A DNA stretch of 64,000 nt from CAYNZV01 sp965217095 (GTDB taxonomy: Bacteria; Latescibacterota; UBA2968; UBA8231), in contig OZ244235.1 in the NCBI GenBank assembly GCA_965217095.1, forward strand, positions 2,852,001-2,916,000, in the 5' to 3' direction. Below are positions 1 through 9,477 of the stretch, one piece after another (within the stretch, counting starts at the first letter, position 1; each line of letters opens with the position of its first letter). Position numbers and translations under genes: made by a program. The notes under the pieces are model-generated. The model was not told where the DNA came from and ran no database searches. It saw only the letters and a list, made by a program, of their open reading frames with translations.

Positions 1-1242
1 CTGATTCGGCTGGAGGGTGATCCGGAGAACCAGCAGTACGTGGAGCAGCTGCATTTCGTCGGTCTGGGTTTCGAGCACACCGAATGGAGCCTGCCTCCGG
101 GGGGAGGCGAACGCTGGGTTCCCCACTATCAGGCCGAGCTGGATTACGGCAGTGCGCCGCAGGGGGCGTGTCATGTTCCGGGTGCCATCTCCTTTTCGGG
201 AGCGCGCTACTGCAGCATTGAGCAATGCACCATCCAGAACATCGGCTGGTACGGCATCGAGCTCACGGCCGGGAGCCAGGGTAACTACATCGTCGGCAAC
301 ACCGTGCTCGACCTGGGCGCCGGCGGCCTCAAAGCCGAGTCTCGCGGGTATCCCAACTCAGAAGTGCCGCTGGAGAGACACACCGGGGCCAATCGAATTA
401 CCGACAATCACCTTGGTGACGGCGGCCATGTCTTTCACGCCGCGCTTGGCGTGCATTGCATGGAGTGTTTCGGCACGGTGATCGCCCACAACCATATCCA
501 CGATTTCTTCTACAGCGGCATCAACTGCGGCTGGAGCTGGGGGTACGGGGTGCACATCGCCAAGGACAACCTGATCGAGAAGAACCACATCCACGACATC
601 GGGCATGCACTGCTCAGCGACATGGGTGCCATCTACATGCTGGGGGTGCAGCCCGGCACCGTCGTGCGCGGCAATGTGGTCCACGACGTGGAGAAGTCGG
701 CGTACGGCGGGTGGGGCATCTACCTGGACGAGGGCAGCTCCCACATGATCATCGAGAACAACGTCAGCTACAACTGCAGCAGTCAGGCGTTCGTGCAGCA
801 CTACGGCCGCGAGAACATCGTGCGCAACAATATCTTCGCCTTGGGGCGCGAAGGGCAGGTGCGACTCGGACGGGGTGAGGATCACAACGCGTTTACCTTC
901 GAGCGCAACGTGGTGATCACCAACGGTCAACCGTGCTACACCGGTGGACGACGCTGGATGGTGGAGAAGAAGGCGATCAGCACCGATCTCAATCTGTTCT
1001 GGGACGTGTCGGGCACGCCGCTGTTGTGTGGCAGTGCCCCCCACGGATTGAAGCAGAACGAGTACGACCTCAAGGGTTGGCAGGGGCTGGGGTACGACAT
1101 CCATTCGGTGATCGCCGATCCCAAGTGCCGCGACATCGAGAAGTACGATTTCATGCTGGAAGAGGATTCTCCGGCCTGGGCTCTGGGTTTCAAACCTATT
1201 GACGTTTCGGATGTGGGACCCCGCGCCAGGAAGGACCGCTGA
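1..1242 (+). CDS. Right-handed parallel beta-helix protein, 5' end outside window
   Basis: The frame is open from the first base, so the true start lies upstream; the GTG at 40 is only an internal codon. The visible 413 residues have short repeating beta-strand coils rich in Asn and Gly (for example NYIVGNTVLDLG, NRITDNHLGDGG, NLIEKNHIHDIG, NVVHDVEK), the signature of pectate-lyase-like beta-helix proteins (NosD/PbH1 repeats). Such proteins are polysaccharide lyases, epimerases or glycosidases. No catalytic residues can be assigned from sequence alone. The stop is followed 8 bp later by the next gene, so it probably opens or sits inside a catabolic operon. Confidence 0.85.
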   Translation: MIRLEGDPENQQYVEQLHFVGLGFEHTEWSLPPGGGERWVPHYQAELDYGSAPQGACHVPGAISFSGARYCSIEQCTIQNIGWYGIELTAGSQGNYIVGNTVLDLGAGGLKAESRGYPNSEVPLERHTGANRITDNHLGDGGHVFHAALGVHCMECFGTVIAHNHIHDFFYSGINCGWSWGYGVHIAKDNLIEKNHIHDIGHALLSDMGAIYMLGVQPGTVVRGNVVHDVEKSAYGGWGIYLDEGSSHMIIENNVSYNCSSQAFVQHYGRENIVRNNIFALGREGQVRLGRGEDHNAFTFERNVVITNGQPCYTGGRRWMVEKKAISTDLNLFWDVSGTPLLCGSAPHGLKQNEYDLKGWQGLGYDIHSVIADPKCRDIEKYDFMLEEDSPAWALGFKPIDVSDVGPRARKDR

Positions 1243-1249
1243 GAGCAAG

Positions 1250-2848
1250 ATGATAGTCGATCCGATCACGGGGTATCCGACTACCGGCCCGCTGCTGGAC
1301 TGGTGGTACGTGCACGCCGGTTACATGGGGTTTGAGGACGGGGAGTCCAGAACCTGGGATGCTCCGTCAGGCATCGAGATCGAGGTTCAGGCAGCGGACA
1401 CGTCGGATCCTTTGATCTTGCCCGACCAACCCTGGGAGCGGGACGGTCACGGCGCGGTGGGTTCGTTCTATGAAAAGAACGGCACCTACATCATGTATTA
1501 CCGGGCAAACCCCGGTGGACTCTGTCGCGCCGAAAGCAAGGATGGAATCAACTGGACCAAGCCAGAACTGGGGGCGGTGGAGTTCGAGGGGTCGAAAGCA
1601 AACAACATCGCCAGCACCAGCCACGGCCGGGTCTTTGAGGATTCGTCGGCGCCGCCGGAGGAACGCTTCAAAGCGATCGGCGGCTACGGTGGCATGTACG
1701 CCCGCGACCGGGACCAGGATGGCAACCTGGTGGAGGTGAAAGCGGCCAGGGAGGCCACCGGGAGTATTGGCAACACCCCCGACTCGGTGGTTACCGACAT
1801 CCTGAGGCAACAAGAGACGCTGGTGGAGAAATATCCGGGTCCGTGGGGACAGCTGAAGTCATTTCTCACCGGAGCCGTTTCACCAGACGGTCTCAACTGG
1901 ACCGAGCTGGAAAAACCGTTGCTGGAGGAGTTCGTGGATGGCGACAACATCGTCTTCTACGATGAGCACCTTGGCAAATACGTCGGATACCTGCGCTACC
2001 ACATGGCCGGCCGCCGTTGCGTTGGACGTTCGGTCAGCGACGATTTCCGCACCTTCAGTCCGGAGCAGCTGATGGTGTTGAGCGATCCCCTGGACCCGCC
2101 GGACGTGTCGTTCTACAACCACGCCTACACGCGCTACCCCGGCCGCGACGACCTGCACCTGATGCTGCTGTCGCGCTTCGCTCAGTCCGTGCCTACCATC
2201 GATATCCAGCTGGCCGTGAGCCACGACGGGCTCCACTGGTGCCGGCCCGATCGCACCAACCACCTGATCGACACCTACTCGGAGGGTTTCGGTCAGGGCG
2301 CCATGTTGTTCTGCGGACCCGGGCTCCTGGAGTTTCCAGACGGTCGTTACGGCGCCGTTTATTTCGGCAACGCCCGCAGGGATACAAACCGCACCGACTT
2401 CGAGGAGTTCCCCATTCGGCTGGCATCGTGGCCGAAGGATCGGCTGGGCGGGATCCGGGCGAAAGGGCACGGTAGTTTTACCCTGCGCCAGGAACAGTAT
2501 CGCGCCCCAGAGGATTGCCCGGACTGCATCGCGGCGCCGATCCACGACAAATTTCCGCCCCTTGCCGATCCGAACGAAGCGCCGCGACAGCTCAGGCTCA
2601 ACTACAAGACCGAAGCCGGCGGATGGATCAAAGCCGAGCTGATCACCCACATCGGACCCAAACCTCACAACTCGGGCTCGCTGCCCGCCATCGACGGGTA
2701 CTGCTTCGACGACTGCGATCCGCTCCAGGGGGATCAGCTCGACGGAGTGGTCACCTGGCAGGGGAAGGACAACGTAGCGCGCCTGTCGGATACGCTGACG
2801 ATCCGCATCGAGATGCACAGAGCGATACTGTTTTCATTCAGCTTGTAA
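1250..2848 (+). CDS. Glycosidase-like five-bladed beta-propeller protein (type A)
   Basis: The 532-aa product carries repeated propeller-blade motifs of the form S-x-DG-x-x-W (SKDGINW, SPDGLNW, SHDGLHW), as in the GH32/43/68-like superfamily of bacterial catabolic clusters. A C-terminal beta-sandwich (about residues 440-532) includes GYCFDDCDPLQGDQ, a stretch recurring in the protein at 9478-10926 (GYSFEDCEPVVGDQ), so the two are divergent paralogs. I chose ATG 1250, 8 bp after the upstream stop, because the longer reading from 1199 overlaps the previous gene and adds no conserved sequence. No signal peptide is obvious. The substrate is unknown. Confidence 0.8.
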   Translation: MIVDPITGYPTTGPLLDWWYVHAGYMGFEDGESRTWDAPSGIEIEVQAADTSDPLILPDQPWERDGHGAVGSFYEKNGTYIMYYRANPGGLCRAESKDGINWTKPELGAVEFEGSKANNIASTSHGRVFEDSSAPPEERFKAIGGYGGMYARDRDQDGNLVEVKAAREATGSIGNTPDSVVTDILRQQETLVEKYPGPWGQLKSFLTGAVSPDGLNWTELEKPLLEEFVDGDNIVFYDEHLGKYVGYLRYHMAGRRCVGRSVSDDFRTFSPEQLMVLSDPLDPPDVSFYNHAYTRYPGRDDLHLMLLSRFAQSVPTIDIQLAVSHDGLHWCRPDRTNHLIDTYSEGFGQGAMLFCGPGLLEFPDGRYGAVYFGNARRDTNRTDFEEFPIRLASWPKDRLGGIRAKGHGSFTLRQEQYRAPEDCPDCIAAPIHDKFPPLADPNEAPRQLRLNYKTEAGGWIKAELITHIGPKPHNSGSLPAIDGYCFDDCDPLQGDQLDGVVTWQGKDNVARLSDTLTIRIEMHRAILFSFSL

Positions 2849-2878
2849 ACCCGTGACCTAAACAGGAGAATTGCCATC

Positions 2879-3706
2879 ATGCCAAAGTCGGGAGAAAAAC
2901 CGTCCGCCCACCTCTACCCCGAGGGAGGACCTGGACGACAGCTAAAAGGACGTCTGAAAAACGGTGAGGTACTGGTGGGGGGCGTCATTGCCGAGTACAC
3001 ACGACCGCTCATTGTTCGCTACTACCAGCAGGCGGGCTTCGATTTCATCTTCATCGAGAACGAGCACATGTTCTTCGATCCATCCCATCTGGTGGATACG
3101 GTGCAGTCGGCCCGCGACAACGGGTTACCGGTTATGGCGAAACCCCCAACGCTGGAACGGGGTGAATTGGCCAAGATGATGGAGGCCGGCATCGTCGGAA
3201 TCCAGCTGCCGCGCACCGAAACTCGGGAAGATATCGAAACACTGGTAGACTGGACCAAATACACTCCGCAGGGAAATCGGGCGCTAGCCTCTGGGTACGG
3301 CAACAGCGACTACGTGCGCATAACCGACAAGCGGGCTTGGATGGATGCGCAGAACGAGGAGCTGACCATCGTAGCACAGATCGAGACCCGCAAGGGATAC
3401 GAACATGCGGAAGAGATCATCTCCGCCGACGGCGTCGATATGTGTTACGTAGGTCCCGGAGATTTTTCGGTCGAGATGGGTCAACCAGGTAACGCCGAAC
3501 ATCCGGATGTGCGCGGTCCGATGGAGGAGATCCTCGAGATCTGCAAATCACACAACGTACCTTTCGGTACGACAGCGGCGAACAACGAGGCCGCGGCGCG
3601 GTGGATAGAAAAAGGGACGGTCTTCTTCGAAACTCCGGACGAGCGTGTCCTACTTATCGAAGGTGCTACCCAAATCGTAGAGGATTTCCGCAAGATGCTC
3701 GCCTAG
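2879..3706 (+). CDS. HpcH/HpaI aldolase family protein
   Basis: This 275-aa protein matches the class II pyruvate aldolase family (HpaI, GarL, RhmA), which cleaves 2-keto-3-deoxy acids to pyruvate and an aldehyde. Visible landmarks are IENEH with the putative catalytic His63, QIET with Glu169 and GPGDFS with Asp195, the last two being the metal ligands in HpaI. The Arg that contacts pyruvate in HpaI (in the V-x-R-x-P stretch) aligns with Lys88 in VMAKPP. The start ATG has an AGGAG ribosome site 10 bp upstream. Its place among glycosidase-like genes fits sugar-acid cleavage in the cytoplasm. The exact substrate is not predictable. Confidence 0.88.
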   Translation: MPKSGEKPSAHLYPEGGPGRQLKGRLKNGEVLVGGVIAEYTRPLIVRYYQQAGFDFIFIENEHMFFDPSHLVDTVQSARDNGLPVMAKPPTLERGELAKMMEAGIVGIQLPRTETREDIETLVDWTKYTPQGNRALASGYGNSDYVRITDKRAWMDAQNEELTIVAQIETRKGYEHAEEIISADGVDMCYVGPGDFSVEMGQPGNAEHPDVRGPMEEILEICKSHNVPFGTTAANNEAAARWIEKGTVFFETPDERVLLIEGATQIVEDFRKMLA

Positions 3707-3811
3707 TAGCTATTTGGGATAGGCAAACGTGCTGCGTGGCGCCTGCAGTCGCGTGGCCGCCTAACGAACGGCGACGACAGCTCTCTCACTTCAAGGGGTA
3801 ACGCCAAACGG

Positions 3812-5230
3812 ATGGCAGCTAGATTCCGAATCCCCAAAGGTCGGCGCCAGCTGTTCATCGACGGGCACGGCGTGAGATCGATGGAGAACCTCACCCAAGT
3901 TCTGCACCAGCCTTCGAAAAAAGGCGCGGTCTTGCGACCCGACCTAGGCGAGCACGCGATGCAGACCCGCTCTGCTCCCCATTGGGATCCGGAACGGGAG
4001 GAGTTTCGTCTCCTGGCACAGATGTTTTGGTACCGGAGCCCGGACGGACTTCACTGGACGAAGGTGATAGAAGAGCTTCAGCCCGAGGATGCCAGAGCCG
4101 AGTTCCACGCGCTGCGCGACGACGCCGATCCAGATCCGCAAAGACGCTACAAAGGACTCACCAGCCATGTGTTCAACGTGGACACGGGAAAGCGGGTCGT
4201 GGATTCGTCGGAGCGGGTCGACCCGCAGGGGAAACCGTGGCCGGGAACCAACTTCGAACGCAACCTGGACTTCCTGGTGTCGGAAGACGGTTTCAGCTGG
4301 AAGCGATTGGATGCCGCCGTTTCCGGCTTCGACGAACACAACTTGAGCTACGATCCGGTGGACGGGCAGTACCTGTTGAGCTTCAAGAAGACCGGCACCT
4401 ACGGCCGTGCCCACATGATCAGCACCAGCACCGATTTTCAGCACTGGAGCGATCCGGTGATGGCGATCCAGGCGGACGATCTGGATCAGGAGCTGGGGCG
4501 GCTGCACATCGAAGAGTTCCTCAAATCCTCCAACGCCGATTACCTCCGGCCCTTTCCAAACACACCCGACTGGCACTGGCAGAACGTCGATATCTACAAT
4601 GCCGGGGTATTTCGCTACGAAGGTATTTTCCTCGCCCTGCCCGCCCTCTATTACGCCAGGGGCGCCCGTTGGTCCAGCCATACCCTGCGCTTCACCCTGA
4701 TCGAGCTCTGGAGCAGCCGGGATCTACATCGATGGGACAGGGTCGCGAACCGGCAAGCCTTCATTCCCTGGTCGCCGGGAAACTCTGGCGCCTACGATTT
4801 GAGCAAAAATATGCCCCCGTCCTATCCGCTGGTTCGCGGAGACGAGCTGTGGTTCTACTATTCGGGGCGCAAGGAACAGTCGGTCTTTCCGGAACCGGAT
4901 CCGGACGCGGCGGCGGTCTGCCTTGCGGTCCTGCGCCGGGATGGTTTCGTCTCGGTGGATGGGGGCGTCGACGAAGGTCATCTGCTTACGGAACCGTTCC
5001 CGCCGCTGACCGACACGCTGTGGATCAATGCCGATGCCGGCTGCGGCCAGCTGCGGATCGAGGCGCTAGACAGCAACGATGAGGTCGTGGCATCCGCTGG
5101 ACCGATCGAGGGGGACCATCGGCGGTTGGAGATCGAGTGGACGAACGGACATCTGGTGGCCGACGGACCCCCGATCCAGCTTCGATTCTCGCTGCGGAAA
5201 GCGGCGCTCTATTCCTACTGGTTCGAATAA
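3812..5230 (+). CDS. Glycosidase-like beta-propeller protein (type B, copy 1)
   Basis: This 472-aa protein is collinear along its whole length with the product of 33132-34565: both begin near a QLFID-x-HGV motif, share VLHQPSKKG, WHWQNVDIYNAGVFRYEGIFL (split here: WHWQNVDIYN and AGVFRYEGIFL) and KNMPPSYPLVRGDELWFYY, and end LYSYWxE. Blade motifs S-x-DG-x-x-W (SPDGLHW, SEDGFSW) place it in the GH32/43-like propeller superfamily. There is no clear signal peptide. The gap of 105 bp from the aldolase gene contains nothing I recognise. Duplication of this gene within 30 kb suggests two related substrates or loci. Confidence 0.8.
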   Translation: MAARFRIPKGRRQLFIDGHGVRSMENLTQVLHQPSKKGAVLRPDLGEHAMQTRSAPHWDPEREEFRLLAQMFWYRSPDGLHWTKVIEELQPEDARAEFHALRDDADPDPQRRYKGLTSHVFNVDTGKRVVDSSERVDPQGKPWPGTNFERNLDFLVSEDGFSWKRLDAAVSGFDEHNLSYDPVDGQYLLSFKKTGTYGRAHMISTSTDFQHWSDPVMAIQADDLDQELGRLHIEEFLKSSNADYLRPFPNTPDWHWQNVDIYNAGVFRYEGIFLALPALYYARGARWSSHTLRFTLIELWSSRDLHRWDRVANRQAFIPWSPGNSGAYDLSKNMPPSYPLVRGDELWFYYSGRKEQSVFPEPDPDAAAVCLAVLRRDGFVSVDGGVDEGHLLTEPFPPLTDTLWINADAGCGQLRIEALDSNDEVVASAGPIEGDHRRLEIEWTNGHLVADGPPIQLRFSLRKAALYSYWFE

Positions 5231-5284
5231 GAGCCGGGGTGTCCGCCAAGCTGGCCGTCGGAGCCGCCAACTGAGGACGTTGTC

Positions 5285-6463
5285 ATGAAACCACCTTCTC
5301 CCGAATTGAGGGACGTGCACCACACGAAGGTCTGTTACAGCAAGCAGACCTACTGCGGCCACCCGAGTCAATCCGGTCTTCACAACTTCGGCAACGGCGA
5401 GATTGCCATGATGCACAATCACGCAATCTGCGCCTACGGCGACGAGGAGGATGTCTCCCACGGCTTCTATTTTCGCGAGGGTGCATTTTTGCTGCAGCGC
5501 TCCTTCGACCACGGCCAGACCTGGAAGCGGGAGGACGATCAGGTGGTCTGGGACAACGCGTGGTCAGCAGAAAAGAAGAAATCGATTCACGACGCGGCGC
5601 TGAAGGCCGGAGTCGAGCGCGAAAAGATCGACCTCAGCAGTCCAGATGCGATCACATTCTTCAAACGGTCGAAAACCGAGGGCCGGGATTCCCGCGGGAA
5701 TGAGAATGTCGAGACCTTCGCATTTCGCTCGCCGGATCGGGGACACACCTGGGAGACGGTGCCCACCCGGATTCCTACGCCAAGCGGCTTCAGCTCGGTG
5801 CTGGTTGACGCTTATCCACCTGTCCAGTTTCCGGATGGCACTCAGGGGGTGATGGTCGATTTGGACCAGAGTCAGCTGGCCTTCTACGCCACAGACAACA
5901 ACGGGCTGGCTTGGTACTACATTTCCATGGTGGCACAGGATGCGGACACGCAGTTCGGACGTTTTGCCTACCAACGTTTGCTGCGGCTGCCCAACGGCAG
6001 GTTGCAGTGTTACATGCTGCATCTGGCAGGCATGCGCAATCAGATCCTCGAGATGGCGTACTCTGACGACGGGGGAATCAGCTGGAGAGACCCGCAGCCG
6101 ATCGTGAGGTGGGGGGAATCGCCCTGGGTGAACCTGTCCCGCGATCGTGTGTGGAACAGATCGATGTCCGGTCCTCTCTATCGATCCCCGTGGCCCCTTC
6201 TGCTGGCGGACGGTCGCATCGTAGTGATATTCGCTCGCCGGAAACCGCCCTACGGTATGGGGGTGATCGTGAGTGAAGACGAAGGAGCGACCTGGTCCGC
6301 CGAGGCGGTGATTCGGGCGGACGGCAGCGATTGGGACGTCGGCTACCCGGTGGCAACCCAGCTTGACGACGGTCGTATCTTTACGGCCTACTACTTCATG
6401 GAAAACGACGGCAACAAATTCGGCGGCACGCGGTTCATCGCCGGCAGCTTCTTCGGAGTTTAA
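5285..6463 (+). CDS. Sialidase-superfamily (Asp-box/BNR) exo-enzyme-like protein
   Basis: The 392-aa protein has four Asp-boxes of the form S-x-D-x-G-x-T/S-W: SFDHGQTW, SPDRGHTW, SDDGGISW and SEDEGATW, the hallmark of six-bladed sialidase-fold propellers. Members hydrolyse terminal sugars or simply bind glycans; the arginine triad of true sialidases cannot be confirmed by eye. No signal peptide is visible. It lies 54 bp after the type B propeller gene and 14 bp before the DapA-like gene, so co-transcription is likely. A longer relative is encoded at 48741-50093. Confidence 0.82.
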   Translation: MKPPSPELRDVHHTKVCYSKQTYCGHPSQSGLHNFGNGEIAMMHNHAICAYGDEEDVSHGFYFREGAFLLQRSFDHGQTWKREDDQVVWDNAWSAEKKKSIHDAALKAGVEREKIDLSSPDAITFFKRSKTEGRDSRGNENVETFAFRSPDRGHTWETVPTRIPTPSGFSSVLVDAYPPVQFPDGTQGVMVDLDQSQLAFYATDNNGLAWYYISMVAQDADTQFGRFAYQRLLRLPNGRLQCYMLHLAGMRNQILEMAYSDDGGISWRDPQPIVRWGESPWVNLSRDRVWNRSMSGPLYRSPWPLLLADGRIVVIFARRKPPYGMGVIVSEDEGATWSAEAVIRADGSDWDVGYPVATQLDDGRIFTAYYFMENDGNKFGGTRFIAGSFFGV

Positions 6464-6477
6464 ACCGGAATTCACTT

Positions 6478-7506
6478 ATGCCCCAAGCGTTTGACCTGCT
6501 CGACCCGGAGCGGGCACCTCGCGGTGTCGCCACCTTACTGAAGACCCCGTTCAAATCCGAGAATCGTTTGGACGAAGAGTCCTACCGACGCCAGGTCCGG
6601 CATGTGATCGACGCCGGCTCGGTCCTGTTGATACCCGGCATGGTAGGGAGTGAGACCTATTGTCTACCGCCTGAAGAGCGCGAGCGCTGTATCGAGATCT
6701 CCCTCGAGGAATCCGACGGTCGAGTGCCGGTTTGCGCCGCGGTAGGCGGCATCGGCATCTACGATGTGGCGAATGCCGCGGTGAAAGCGCAGGAGATGGG
6801 GGCGGACATGATTGCGGTGATTCCACCTCCCTGGATAGCGGGGGAGAGGGATGGTGCTGCATGTCTGGCGCAGGTCGCTCGTAGCGTCGAGCTGACGGTC
6901 ATGATTCATTCAGCGTTCGGTGCTCCGGCATCGAAGATCTTCAGCGCTGAGACCATCGATCGACTGGTGCGGGAGGTGCCGAACATACGTTATGTGAAGG
7001 TGGAGGGACCGCGATGGGTCCAGCAGGCCACGGATATCAAAGAGAAGAGCGGCGACCGCCTCGTGCGTTTGATGAGCGCCCCCAACTTCGGGGAGGTCTA
7101 TCGCGCCGGGTGCCGGCTCCTCATGATTGCCGCGCACATCATCGAACCGTTGGTCGCGCTCTTCGACGCGCTCGAAGCGGACGACGATGCAAGCGCCGGG
7201 CGCATCGAGGCGGATATAGCGCCATATTACGCCGTGGAAGGGTACGTACCGGGGGAGATATGCAACAAGACCGTAGCGCAGTGGCGCGGTATCTTCGCTG
7301 ACGCGCTCCGCGGGACGCCGCAATTGTCCCCAAGCCCAGCCACCCTGCTCCCCCCCGAGGTTTTGATGCTCGCCCGATCGCTGGAGCCGCTGATGAAATA
7401 TTTCACAGCCTATCCGTTGGAAGTGCCGGCAGACGTTGATGAGCAGCACGCGATTCAAACTGAGCGATCTGGCCGGAGTCGGTCATGGAACGAACCCAGA
7501 TACTAA
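6478..7506 (+). CDS. Dihydrodipicolinate synthase/N-acetylneuraminate lyase family protein
   Basis: This 342-aa protein has the DapA/NanA TIM-barrel pattern: an early GSVLLIPGMVGSETYCLPPEE stretch (read GSVLLIPGMVG then SETYCLPPEE) in place of the usual GTTGE-LT-EE loop, and the Schiff-base lysine Lys174 in RYVKVEGP. The catalytic Tyr of DHDPS (ILYNVP) aligns with His144 in VMIHSAF, so it is unlikely to be a biosynthetic DHDPS. Family members in sugar clusters cleave 2-keto-3-deoxy sugar acids. The gene ends the plus-strand operon; the neighbouring gene is convergent 16 bp away. Confidence 0.82.
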   Translation: MPQAFDLLDPERAPRGVATLLKTPFKSENRLDEESYRRQVRHVIDAGSVLLIPGMVGSETYCLPPEERERCIEISLEESDGRVPVCAAVGGIGIYDVANAAVKAQEMGADMIAVIPPPWIAGERDGAACLAQVARSVELTVMIHSAFGAPASKIFSAETIDRLVREVPNIRYVKVEGPRWVQQATDIKEKSGDRLVRLMSAPNFGEVYRAGCRLLMIAAHIIEPLVALFDALEADDDASAGRIEADIAPYYAVEGYVPGEICNKTVAQWRGIFADALRGTPQLSPSPATLLPPEVLMLARSLEPLMKYFTAYPLEVPADVDEQHAIQTERSGRSRSWNEPRY

Positions 7507-7522
7507 GTACCGAGCTCTTCGA

Positions 7523-8542
7523 CTAGCTGCCGGCGCGCATCGCATTGCCGTCGGGCGCGCCGCACCCTTCCATCAGAGCACGGTGAACGGCCAGGTCGTG
7601 AGCGAATGAAAACTCCGGTTCCCGCTCGCGACGGATGCAGGTCGCAAGCTCGTCGAGCATGGTTGGCGCATCGGGAGTCGGTTGTAAGTCAAGGTGATTC
7701 CATCCGGCTTCGAGCCCCTCGCACGGCTCTTCCAGAAAAACATCCAGCTTGCCCTCGCCGTACGGCATGTTGATGGCGGTCCCCTTGGTGCCGTATACCT
7801 CTACTCTGCGCGTCTCGTCGACGATCACGTGCATGGCAGCGGTGTCGACGGTCGCCAGACAGCGCTCGTACTCGTGCACGACTACCGCGTTGTCTACATG
7901 TTGCCGACTTCCGTACTGGGCCGCCAGATGGGGCCGGACCGCTGTAGGTTCCCCGAGCAAGGCCACCATCAGGTCCAGATAATGTCCGGCCATCTCGAAA
8001 TAGACGCCCCCTTTGAACATGTGAAAATCGGCGTCTAGCTTGGGATGCCATGCCCAGGGTTTCGACATGTGGGCGCGGAAATAGAAGATGTCCCCGAGGG
8101 CGCCGATCCGTACCAGGCGCACCAGCTCGCGTTGATCGGGGTGGAAACGGAATAGATAGGCCAGGTTCAGTACCAGATGCTTTTCGCGCGCCAAATCCTG
8201 GAGTGCCGCGAATTCGTCCAGGCGTCCGCCGGGCGGCTTTTCCAACAGTAAATGTTTCCCCGCCTCGAGCGCCCGCCGCGCATAGGCGGCGTTCTGGTTG
8301 ACGTCCCCCTCCACTACCACGGCCTCGATGTCGCTTTCCAACAGGGCCTTAGCCGTGGGAAAGGCCTTCGTCTCGAATCCCGCAAAGTCGCGCGGCCAAT
8401 CACTCAGGTTCTTGTCAACGAACTCCGGGTCCGGCTCATAGAATCCGACCATCTCGAACTTGTCGGGATTCTCGGACGCCACCCTGACGTGGGCACCGCG
8501 GTGACCGTGATGGGCCCCCAGCATGCCGAATTTCAGTTTCAT
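7523..8542 (-). CDS. Gfo/Idh/MocA family oxidoreductase
   Basis: The 339-aa protein starts with a Rossmann segment (KFGMLGAHHGHRGAHV) and carries LLLEKPPGG, the EKP motif whose lysine takes part in catalysis in this family. The C-terminal half looks like the usual alpha/beta substrate-binding domain. It should be a cytoplasmic NAD(P)-dependent sugar or inositol dehydrogenase. The start has an AGGAAA ribosome-binding sequence. The GAHHGHRG sequence replaces the standard GxGxxG, so the nucleotide-binding turn is atypical. It is convergent with the DapA-like gene and divergent from the gene at 8647. Confidence 0.85.
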   Translation of the reverse strand: MKLKFGMLGAHHGHRGAHVRVASENPDKFEMVGFYEPDPEFVDKNLSDWPRDFAGFETKAFPTAKALLESDIEAVVVEGDVNQNAAYARRALEAGKHLLLEKPPGGRLDEFAALQDLAREKHLVLNLAYLFRFHPDQRELVRLVRIGALGDIFYFRAHMSKPWAWHPKLDADFHMFKGGVYFEMAGHYLDLMVALLGEPTAVRPHLAAQYGSRQHVDNAVVVHEYERCLATVDTAAMHVIVDETRRVEVYGTKGTAINMPYGEGKLDVFLEEPCEGLEAGWNHLDLQPTPDAPTMLDELATCIRREREPEFSFAHDLAVHRALMEGCGAPDGNAMRAGS

Positions 8543-8646
8543 TTCGTTTTCCTTTCTGTATTGACATCACTCGACTTGTGTTTCGAGTTAGGGTAAGTTC
8601 GCCATCTCATGACCCGAACACCAGACATCGAACCGAGAGCAGGCAA

Positions 8647-9417
8647 ATGGTGTTACACATGTCCACGCGGCCGTCCCAGGTCGTCCTCGATCTCACGCCT
8701 GAGCACACCGACCTTGCCCATCTCTGGCTTCCGGAAATCGTGGAGATCGGCGACAGGGGTGAGATGTTGCCGTTTTCCCACAATACCGATCATCCTCTGG
8801 TCTGGGACCAGACCGACGATGCGCTGCTGACCTACAGCCTCGATCTGCCCGATCTGCTGTCGCTGTCAGCGCGCATTCGCGCCGAGACATCCGGTTTTGC
8901 GCTGGAAATGGAGATCGGCAATCTCACTTCCGAGGACTGGGGGGAGGTACAGGCCTGCGTCTGCCTGCAGCTGACCCTGGCTGTTTCTTTTCTGGATCTC
9001 GCCTGGCAGCGAACCTTTTGTTTCATCGAAAACAAGCTGGTGCGACTGTCGGAGATCGAAAAGATTGGGAAAGGCAAGCCTTGGTTTCTTTTCGCGATGC
9101 TCCCCGGACACGAGGCTCCGCTGCGCCACCGCGATCCCCATCGAGAGAATGCAAAGTGGCAATTCTCCGAGACGCCTCCGGATTGCGGGTTCATATGTGT
9201 GACTTCCGTGGATGCTTCGCGCACTGTGTGGATGGGTTGGGAAGAGGTACAATACCTGCAGAGTAATGTGATGCCGTCCTATGGCTGCATTCACGCGAAT
9301 CCCTTTTTCGGGGATATCGGAGCTGGAGAGCGGGCACTGCGTCGGGGCCGTGTCGGCGTCGTCGAAGGTGGAGCGGAGGTCGCCCACGAAGCTTACCTGA
9401 GGGAGTTCAGTGGATAA
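8647..9417 (+). CDS. Conserved hypothetical protein, beta-rich, paralog of the 57485 gene product
   Basis: I do not recognise a named family. The protein (256 aa from ATG 8647; ATG 8659 is also possible) is mostly predicted beta strand and has no signal peptide. Its C-terminal part, TVWMGWEEVQYLQSN then CIHANPFFGDIGAGER, lines up with TAMAWETHNEYSGNT then CLHGGPVAPRLEPGER in the product of 57485-58240, and the middle parts also align, so both belong to one divergent family. Both lie beside sugar-catabolic genes, which hints at carbohydrate binding or a mutarotase-like role. That role is a guess. Confidence 0.65.
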   Translation: MVLHMSTRPSQVVLDLTPEHTDLAHLWLPEIVEIGDRGEMLPFSHNTDHPLVWDQTDDALLTYSLDLPDLLSLSARIRAETSGFALEMEIGNLTSEDWGEVQACVCLQLTLAVSFLDLAWQRTFCFIENKLVRLSEIEKIGKGKPWFLFAMLPGHEAPLRHRDPHRENAKWQFSETPPDCGFICVTSVDASRTVWMGWEEVQYLQSNVMPSYGCIHANPFFGDIGAGERALRRGRVGVVEGGAEVAHEAYLREFSG

Positions 9418-9477
9418 GGAATGAGCTAACCGTGCGGGACTGTCATATCAACTGTCGCGGTCAGGTGACGAGGCAAT

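Noticed and set aside
1250..5230. Assigning the propeller proteins to GH32 invertases or GH43 enzymes
   Set aside because: Blade motifs fit the superfamily, but the catalytic acid motifs of those families are not visible, so only a glycosidase-like fold is claimed.
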